From: Candidatus Omnitrophota bacterium
Lineage (GTDB): Bacteria; Omnitrophota; Omnitrophia; Omnitrophales; JACROU01
Direction: 5' to 3'
Assembly: GCA_016206875.1 (NCBI GenBank)
Contig: JACQQR010000074.1
Location: 1-10,205, forward strand
DNA: 10,205 nt
Of this stretch, positions 7,701 through 10,205 are shown piece after piece; the first letter of the stretch is position 1; each line of letters starts with the position of its first letter. Below the pieces are notes generated by a model. It worked only from the letters and a program-made list of their open reading frames with translations, ran no database searches and was not told where the DNA came from. Position numbers and translations under genes: made by a program.

Positions 7701-9989
7701 TTTATAGAGCTGGGGGTTTGGTTTGAAAACGATGTCAGTTTAGCCAGGGATTATTATCCAGATTTGAAGGCGCAGGAAGGCACAAAGCCCAATCCCCGTC
7801 AAAACGTAACTCGTTTTCCTTTTTTTGTAAAATTCCATGATTTCCGCACGTTACCCGTTCGTAAAGCTGACAGGCTGGAAAAATACCGCCTAATTCATAA
7901 TCAGCTTAAGCCGCTTAATGGGCTATTTTCTATCATGGGATTTACGCATGACAACCAGCTTACTCACGGTAATTTGGAAGGAATTCGTACCATCGACGAC
8001 TTAGAAAGTGAATTAAAAGCGGCCGGTTTTTATATTTTGCGAAGCGTTCGTTATCATAAACCGCAACCAGAAGATTCCAGTGAAATGGATATTTTCGACC
8101 TGTCAAATTATGGTTTCCGAATTGAAGCCGTACGGGGCGAAGGCGCAAGCTTGGGCTCGGATTTTTCAACTGCCAACCGGCCTTCGCGGATTTTGCAGGT
8201 TCAGGATATTGCTTCCTTATTCCGAGCGCCGGACGGAAAATCGCCGCTTATTGTGCAAGGGAAAAATGGGAATCTATATCAATTAGAAGGATTTGCTAAG
8301 GGAAAAACAGAATTTGAGATTGGCCCCCGGGGACTCATTTATAGGCCATCGCGTTTGAACGATACGTTTGCAGTGGACGTAACGGATACTTCTTCAGGAC
8401 TCGATGGTTTTTTTGCAGGCAATCTTCACGTGGAAGACGGCATAGTGGGTATTAATCAATTTACGGCTCTACTTCCTTTTACGGCATGGAACAATGGCCT
8501 CGGTTCCATCGTGTATCAAATGTTGGGCCGGTTATTTTATCCGGGTGTAATGTTTATGGGTTGCCCAACACAATTAGAAACTCTAGCCGATTGGGTAGAA
8601 TTTCTGCCACCAGCCTTCAAAAAAGATACAAATCCGCTTGAGGCCGTGAAACTTCTGGCCAAAGCCGTAGCAAAATTGGGCATTACGATATTTATCGCTA
8701 ATGAACGTAAAAGGCTCATGGCACTTTACACACAAATAGTTTTAGAGGCTATGGCAAACGGCATTACCATTCCAAGTTATGTCATCGCTAATTCTATGCT
8801 GGGGCGTTTGGCCTCTAAAGCCGGGTTGACTGAGCATGAACTGATTTCTCGAGACACGGAACTTTTATTAGTGAGTTGGCGGCCGGGTGAAGAAAGTGTC
8901 CGAGGATTGCAACTTGTGCGCGAAACCGTCCGCGGTGAAAATGAAGAGGAAAGAAGGACAGTTAGAACTTTATCCGCCTCAAACCAGCAGCCAAGACTGC
9001 GTGCGCGCGAAATTGCTAAATTATTTGTTGGTTCTGAGAGTAAATCCGATTTAACAGTTACCGGAAAAAGTGGTCAGAAATATCAATTAAAAGTGGAGGT
9101 ATTTCCGGAAAAAGATATTTCTTCCATTGATCAACAAGCACAACTTAAGCTTGCATATCAACCAGGATGCGACGTGCTGAGAATCCGAATATTGAAAGGT
9201 GATATGCAGATGGGATTTTTCATTACGAATATGCAGTTTGTTTCCGGAACAAATATTTTGAATAAATTTGTCATGTTGTTAGACATAGAAGCTCGGGGAG
9301 AAGGAATAGCCTTGCAAGTTTTTGAACGACTGGGAAGCGCTTTCCCGCAGGGCACAGTTCTTGTCAGTAAACCCGAGAATACGGAAACCTTAATTGCCTT
9401 AATGAAAAAATTGCCAGATACCTATCAAACTAGAAAAGCAAAACAATGGATACAACGTGCCGAAGCTATTTTATTGAGAAAACAGGATAGAAGAGCTATA
9501 GCGGGTTTATCAAATCAAGCAGATAAAATTCTGATGCCGATATTGATTCAGGCCCTGCAGGACGGCTTCACATTCGATTCTGATTTTCTTGCGCAAACAT
9601 TATTGGGAAAAATGGGTACAAAAGCAGGATTAACACATCACCAGCTTTGGCTTATCGGCAATCTGCTGCATTTCGTAAGTTCCAAGCCGGGTGGCAATGA
9701 AGAAGAAGCGCTAAACTTGTTGCGTCAACAGCTAGAGGTCGAATTTGCTCATGTGGACAGCCGCGCCACTTTTGGTTTAAGCCTGGGCGAGGAGGAAAAT
9801 GTAGTTGCCGTTGCGGTTGATGTATTGGATGGCATACTGGCAAAGAAAGATACGGCACTAGTTCAAACAGTGCAAGAGCAGATCGGGTTAAGCAAAGTTT
9901 CCAAACCCATCCAAACCGAATCTAATTTCCTCTACGAAAACCGCCTCAGAAGTTTGCAACTCCCCGCCGTTCTTGCAAAAGCCGCTTAA
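1641..9989 (+). CDS. Giant exported multidomain protein with TIKI-like, HEAT-like and methyltransferase regions
   Basis: One open frame of 2782 codons. ATG 1641 is the first possible start after an in-frame TAA at 1626-1628 and gives a good signal peptide. No Shine-Dalgarno sequence is visible before it. Regions in order: signal peptide 1-30; TIKI/ChaN-like domain 66-495; HEAT-like solenoid 597-866; candidate membrane segment 925-944; charged helical region to about 1310; small unknown domain 1318-1410; disordered linker 1411-1485; possible HhH 1536-1556; beta-rich segment 1600-1760; SAM methyltransferase core 1778-1945; methyltransferase-like remnant 2056-2140; tandem modules 2185-2433 and 2453-2701; C-terminal tail to 2782. 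Four palindromic repeats sit in frame in the first 510 residues. Proteins of this size and style are known from Omnitrophota. The overall function is unknown; I found no full-length family I can name. The frame itself is certain, the domain calls less so. Confidence 0.95.
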   Translation: MIKKAEYSYHLKAISTLIALLFTWNSIAFAFPDPLLTPVLEAPLVIPQEFGEIAEMRPALKAFSGQPFLIHIQDAHANPEAQTNIASLISYLKKTQKVDLVFVEAAIGNLDAKYLKFSPDLQLNQKIAAKLTEMGEMTGADLFLLKEGNALEFSGMEDARLYRKEIEHLKEVFSRSSEIEKWIHDDEEKLDGFLSKNAGKDLLNLLRTQIKWEKTRSTHLLLKLNQFSRRRLNSKDQVEFPNLVRLLKLKQEEGSVDVEKAKREWEEIAELNGQTLSFRARLSGSAGAEKRESSDFRISTAKSLDPRFRGGDKMEGITRQSLERLYAALKHTGFSFTSYPHFSKYAKHMIFQKELDPAQLSQEITRWCRLLSNTLVRTPQEKSAGARVRESLLLHKLLRLELSREEWEELKKREASLVKREAHDQIRFTLHASRAFYRLAEHREQAFQKNIRETLRAKKQSRAIVITGGFHSRAMSRWYAQQGWGYGVISPRFSCVMPAQAGILSDSRAHYIQTMLGRARKTIESSEAANVPQALSPAQLVELGLHPQTRINQREALAASLGEAVGIEQARQRLNELGNSRAVYFDLNPFVVETKEVAKEMLQIIRDYPELAQTAMDFWSRWLELEKWQAIAAFKEIAIADRNSAPEAIKRLIQGFSIDTERTGKEAMNAVLAIAEKDLELARITLEYLVQYEPLYSVKKVITELITEIVLFYRDEALARQALEHLSKGLQQDSPMRLIAIKEITRIAKTYPSLARIALEEAIRQLAEQFEQGRIALSRYVRQLAGRGIMEIAEVHPNWMERLIREEIETGKHIPAVRLLIDVSPGTHEYVALLLPPSAVRAAGEYLDHENPEVRQRAIRFLSELVFKYEENLAAFTPENLLFLAQKMESYLDEFQDSLLWEKYGQFFEYFLRAKETGKSISEMVWQFLSSLAGGALTVACLVVELTRKSQEWRAEEKKRRSKVLERSLAGKVGLAQLTHLATSEGLMEVKGTAPMVTEELLAELLVEAERDVQALTELGARELFRRLGRVRKLAASIKLDLSPRELLVAADGLVEEELKKVYLDGIDKELGIQVETPAEPAYEKLKVRLEGMKDAESHPKEDMEGLARLHRESGRRGFRLEENGTWLEQTYRLIQLIGEEKFYDSESYPGLAEKIIEIAKQEITGSWVTYRVRWRSVREAGLLKYRMFQGPELEKYLGEARDTITLDSRIHHLKLVLEEAKKAGRELTPAETIEYARVLERTGGVNEREKRLRLRRIWKKVARDEAVLEAQESLGTQVIQTVRTFGARTGLFGRKNVAPRETKQPGASSEVSIPEPLDSELARKVEEAFFRPSVDREELHDLYSNRLLGIKHHGDQYFLVYYFEGESGQLDDVRGYIYLNPHTEWAVPDLGASELIHTQDAVEALLPALARQRDSLTDDTPGDDASAPSTGGTPSIAPVREPARIESLEAPSQEPAHSRRPSIESLTASRNNPSAEKEKPGTIFEGASLGTDINSAAEEELMPVIASILGKNTDDKAFQKLVRRIIQGRPYRWSQDLLRVQGIGPGLVPAFERAIRGGILDINLKTDEGLLTEVGEIFLPGAMSRVFLESLGFEIPTNRNLIRAQGYEVLEISLPIGKRKFFSEIVLPVSEENRFYLLFYRGKAAGFVIDGVIPGPVLSEQISDPNVFQNLSRNPKVFVAYLFSDSNPFISSGFDGQACGVQIVAQLGREGILLGLPQKENLQFRIIEVTPKQYLGLQGLGLAHFDKPVITFPTVYCGTTLTGQTYLQALQSLIHPGNPTVIIGCGSGIDVLIASKAGAQDILALDINPIAVSNTRFNLSLHGETGINTATVLEADIFEHPELLQREGLFVAWQMPVSGIEAHPEGEGQSVIAHAIKSEKVVERFLEQIVPKVPVGTRFLLGMYEDIGHLLMAIKAGLAIERVSHTHLQSDAEFYYSAILFTKINSDRANDPEVREFIEFFESLPIWEKEGEEEIQKDLSKRQEWISKIRTWEKHPYFSLPKKANSPFTEAEIQLFRYFFIELGVWFENDVSLARDYYPDLKAQEGTKPNPRQNVTRFPFFVKFHDFRTLPVRKADRLEKYRLIHNQLKPLNGLFSIMGFTHDNQLTHGNLEGIRTIDDLESELKAAGFYILRSVRYHKPQPEDSSEMDIFDLSNYGFRIEAVRGEGASLGSDFSTANRPSRILQVQDIASLFRAPDGKSPLIVQGKNGNLYQLEGFAKGKTEFEIGPRGLIYRPSRLNDTFAVDVTDTSSGLDGFFAGNLHVEDGIVGINQFTALLPFTAWNNGLGSIVYQMLGRLFYPGVMFMGCPTQLETLADWVEFLPPAFKKDTNPLEAVKLLAKAVAKLGITIFIANERKRLMALYTQIVLEAMANGITIPSYVIANSMLGRLASKAGLTEHELISRDTELLLVSWRPGEESVRGLQLVRETVRGENEEERRTVRTLSASNQQPRLRAREIAKLFVGSESKSDLTVTGKSGQKYQLKVEVFPEKDISSIDQQAQLKLAYQPGCDVLRIRILKGDMQMGFFITNMQFVSGTNILNKFVMLLDIEARGEGIALQVFERLGSAFPQGTVLVSKPENTETLIALMKKLPDTYQTRKAKQWIQRAEAILLRKQDRRAIAGLSNQADKILMPILIQALQDGFTFDSDFLAQTLLGKMGTKAGLTHHQLWLIGNLLHFVSSKPGGNEEEALNLLRQQLEVEFAHVDSRATFGLSLGEEENVVAVAVDVLDGILAKKDTALVQTVQEQIGLSKVSKPIQTESNFLYENRLRSLQLPAVLAKAA
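2301..2346. repeat. In-frame palindrome 1
   Basis: A perfect 24-base palindrome at 2317-2340 is centred on CGCCGGCG. Outer complementary octamers CTTTTGAA (2301-2308) and TTCAAAAG (2339-2346) overlap its right end. It lies within the TIKI-like domain and is translated around residues 221-236 (with the basic run SRRRLNS) without breaking the frame. A perfect 24-base palindrome is very unlikely by chance in a coding region. Confidence 0.75.
2466..2578. repeat. In-frame copy of the dispersed palindromic element
   Basis: The right half (2543-2578) matches the right arm of the intergenic element at 135-169 almost base for base. The left arm matches 81-115 but carries about 27 extra GC-rich bases between roughly 2479 and 2505 that themselves contain small hairpins (CCCGC/GCGGG and CCGCC/GGCGG). 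It is translated as residues about 276-313, including SLDPRFRGGD. The frame stays open on both sides. This is the clearest proof that a mobile palindrome became coding sequence here. Confidence 0.88.
2877..2941. repeat. In-frame palindrome 3, CGTGAAGCG type
   Basis: CGTGAAGCG occurs at 2877, 2891 and 2898, and CGTGAAGCGTGAAG (2891-2904) is perfectly complementary to 2928-2941. It is translated as residues about 413-434 (KREASLVKREAHD and onward) inside the TIKI-like domain. The repetitive structure in both arms suggests a tandem-repeat palindrome that inserted, or expanded, in frame. Confidence 0.75.
3126..3149. repeat. In-frame palindrome 4, ATGCCAGC type
   Basis: ATGCCAGC (3129-3136) and GCTGGCAT (3141-3148) are perfect eight-base arms around GCAG. 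It is translated as VMPAQAGI, residues 496-503, directly after the last strand motif (ISPRF) of the TIKI-like domain. The preceding bases resemble the TGTCAT start of the other dispersed element. It appears to be a short dispersed repeat placed at a domain edge, though only one copy is in the window. Confidence 0.6.
3429..4238 (+). other. HEAT-like alpha-solenoid (residues about 597-866)
   Basis: A helical repeat with the pattern I-x-x-I-x-x-x-(Y/D)P-x-LA-x-x-A-L starts near residues 603, 638, 673, 708, 746 and 791. Examples are IIRDYPELAQTAM, AIAEKDLELARITLEYL, RIAKTYPSLARIALEEA and EIAEVHPNWMERLI. Spacing is mostly 35-38 residues, normal for HEAT/ARM-type units. A more canonical HEAT unit, containing NPEVRQRAIRFLSEL, ends the array at about 865. 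Such solenoids usually serve protein binding. Base composition becomes more AT-rich at its start (about 3360), compared with the repeat-laden N-terminal third. Confidence 0.65.
4413..4472 (+). other. Candidate transmembrane segment (residues 925-944)
   Basis: Residues 925-944 have no charged side chains (VWQFLSSL then AGGALTVACLVV) and are followed by RKSQEWRAEEKKRRSK, rich in basic residues. By the positive-inside rule the C-terminal side would face the cytoplasm, with the exported TIKI-like and HEAT-like regions outside. The segment is only moderately hydrophobic and could instead be a buried helix. Confidence 0.45.
5871..6095 (+). other. Disordered linker (residues 1411-1485)
   Basis: About 75 residues rich in Pro, Ser, Thr, Ala and charged residues, including two related motifs RIESLEAPS and SIESLTAS. 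No hydrophobic core is visible. It separates the helical N-terminal half from the C-terminal half with the methyltransferase, and ends at the GASLGTD motif (1487-1493), which recurs as GASLGSD at 2168-2174. Confidence 0.6.
6246..6308 (+). other. Possible helix-hairpin-helix motif (residues 1536-1556)
   Basis: QDLLRVQGIGPGLVPAFERA fits the pattern helix, GIGP-type hairpin, helix of non-specific DNA-binding HhH motifs. It is a single copy, so a non-DNA role or chance resemblance is quite possible. Confidence 0.3.
6846..6864. repeat. Perfect 19-base palindrome in the coding sequence
   Basis: CTAGGCCTT and AAGGCCTAG flank a single central C. It is translated as the repetitive LGLQGLGL (residues about 1736-1743) just before the methyltransferase core. 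It may be a fifth, smaller palindromic site or follow from the repetitive peptide. Confidence 0.5.
6972..7475 (+). other. Class I SAM-dependent methyltransferase core (residues 1778-1945)
   Basis: Motif I is VIIGCGSGID (1782-1791), motif II is LALDINPIAVSNTRFN (1804-1819) with Asp1807 placed to bind the SAM ribose, and EADIFE (1835-1840) fits motif III. These resemble PrmA/PrmC-type protein methyltransferases. At the motif IV position the sequence reads VAWQMP (1852-1857) instead of the NPP(Y/F) of Gln/Asn/adenine N-methyltransferases. SAM binding is therefore well supported, but the substrate and the activity are open. The preceding segment TGQTYLQALQSL may correspond to the helix before motif I in PrmA. 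Confidence 0.8.
7806..8060 (+). other. Possible C-terminal half of a second methyltransferase (residues 2056-2140)
   Basis: KYRLIHNQLKPLNGLFSI followed by DLESELKAAGFYIL looks like the last strands of class I methyltransferases, where L-x-PGG-x-L and ELLxxAGF are usual. No glycine-rich motif I is visible in front of it, so it would be a remnant or a different fold. Tentative. Confidence 0.3.
8193..8939 (+). other. Tandem module A (residues about 2185-2433)
   Basis: Module A aligns with the following module B at a nearly constant offset of 267 to 269 residues. Matching pairs include LQVQDIASLF/LRAREIAKLF, GKNGNLYQL/GKSGQKYQL, GFFAGN/GFFITN, ETL at 2313/2582, and MLGRLASKAGLTEHEL/LLGKMGTKAGLTHHQL. 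The region that in B looks like GNAT motif A reads WNNGLGSIVYQML here, without the arginine. It is preceded by the GASLGSD motif. Function unknown. Confidence 0.7.
8997..9743 (+). other. Tandem module B, possibly GNAT-like (residues about 2453-2701)
   Basis: This is the second copy of the duplicated module. RGEGIALQVFERLG (2552-2565), then PENTETLIALMKKLP (2578-2592), recalls the acetyl-CoA-binding R-x-x-G-x-G/A motif of GNAT acetyltransferases and the later N-x-x-x-x-x-x-x-KK segment. This is a weak similarity read by eye. The tail after the module contains GLSLGEE (2712-2718), similar to the GASLG linker motif. Confidence 0.7.
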
Positions 9990-10010
9990 TTTTTTAAACT
10001 TAATATGGGT

Positions 10011-10046
10011 TTGACAATATAACTTATATGTTATATTATTTTGTCA
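10011..10046 (+). promoter_or_regulatory. Promoter-like site overlapped by an inverted repeat
   Basis: TTGACA (10011-10016), 17 bases, then TATTAT (10034-10039) is a very good sigma-70-type match. AATATAAC (10016-10023) and GTTATATT (10030-10037) form a perfect dyad between and over these boxes, and TGACAA/TTGTCA (10012-10017, 10041-10046) extends it. The dyad is placed where a repressor would block RNA polymerase. It would drive transcription into the inverted repeat at 10061-10204, or into a gene beyond the window. Confidence 0.5.
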
Positions 10047-10060
10047 GCATTGAAAAATAT

Positions 10061-10204
10061 GGCGTTCAGACCCCTGGGAAAAAAAAGGTGACTGTCACTT
10101 TAGTGACTGTCACTATTTCCACTACAAAGGTGACAGTCACTAAAGTGACAGTCACTACCTCCCCCTATCTTGCGAAGCGCCGGGTGAGGGGTCTGAACAC
10201 CTAC
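10061..10204. repeat. Nested inverted repeat with the second full copy of the 75-base repeat
   Basis: 10130-10204 repeats 1504-1577 in direct orientation. 10061-10114 is an inverted, shortened copy: GGCGTTCAGACCCC (10061-10074) is the exact complement of 1561-1574, and 10088-10113 is the perfect 26-base complement of 10130-10155. The shortened copy lacks about 30 bases of the tail. Together they form a hairpin with outer arms (10061-10074 and 10188-10201, one mismatch) and inner arms. Confidence 0.85.
10079..10156 (-). terminator. Candidate intrinsic terminator on the minus strand
   Basis: On the minus strand the 26-base stem (10155-10130 with 10113-10088, 16-base loop) is followed within one or two bases by eight T residues (the A8 at 10079-10086 of the plus strand). 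This is the arrangement of a Rho-independent terminator for a gene that would converge from the right of the window. On the plus strand no T-run follows, so it should not terminate the giant gene in the same way. Confidence 0.45.
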
Positions 10205-10205
10205 A

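Noticed and set aside
7402..7707. Open frame of 101 codons in another plus frame of the giant gene
   Set aside because: It overlaps the methyltransferase region, which has clear motifs in the main frame; its Lys-rich, low-information product looks like a frame shadow.
1641..9989. Giant gene as a polyketide or peptide synthetase
   Set aside because: No adenylation, condensation, ketosynthase, carrier or thioesterase motif is visible; the single methyltransferase core is of the PrmA kind and stands alone.
1..10205. tRNA, rRNA or riboswitch genes
   Set aside because: No cloverleaf, rRNA-like or known riboswitch core could be recognised in the three intergenic stretches, which are filled by palindromic repeats and promoter-like DNA.

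Overview
The window carries two plus-strand genes in a repeat-rich setting: a complete FadI-type 3-ketoacyl-CoA thiolase (248-1504) and one uninterrupted giant gene (1641-9989) encoding a 2782-residue multidomain protein. A very large exported protein with a TIKI/ChaN-like N-terminal domain, a PrmA-like methyltransferase core and duplicated C-terminal modules, in a genome seeded with short palindromic repeats, points to Candidatus Omnitrophota (OP3, PVC group), a lineage known for giant ORFs. This assignment is made from memory of family style, not from a database search.

Layout. 1-247: leader and intergenic DNA dominated by a nested inverted repeat (54-200), then a small hairpin and a good Shine-Dalgarno site. 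248-1504: thiolase. 1504-1640: a dispersed repeat that begins on the thiolase stop codon, then promoter-like TTGACA sequences and an AT-rich leader without a Shine-Dalgarno site. 1641-9989: giant gene. 9990-10205: a promoter-like sequence overlapping a dyad, then a nested inverted repeat containing a second full copy of the 1504-1577 repeat. The minus strand of that inverted repeat looks like an intrinsic terminator for a convergent gene beyond the right edge.

The giant protein reads in order: signal peptide (residues 1-30); TIKI/ChaN/EreA-like domain (66-495); alpha-solenoid of HEAT-like repeats (about 597-866); candidate transmembrane segment (925-944) followed by basic residues; long charged helical region (945-1310); small unrecognised domain (1318-1410); Pro/Ser/Glu-rich linker (1411-1485); possible helix-hairpin-helix (1536-1556); class I SAM-dependent methyltransferase core (1778-1945); region resembling the C-terminal half of a second methyltransferase (2056-2140); and two tandem homologous modules (2185-2433 and 2453-2701) with a faint GNAT-like signature.

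The N-terminal third of the gene contains four separate palindromic elements that leave the reading frame open, one of them the same family as the intergenic element at 81-169. This resembles the in-frame palindromic elements of Rickettsia. The thiolase and the giant gene show no obvious pathway link. The thiolase indicates fatty-acid beta-oxidation. The role of the giant protein is unknown; a membrane-spanning protein with an outer TIKI-like domain and an inner methyltransferase is one reading of its order of domains.
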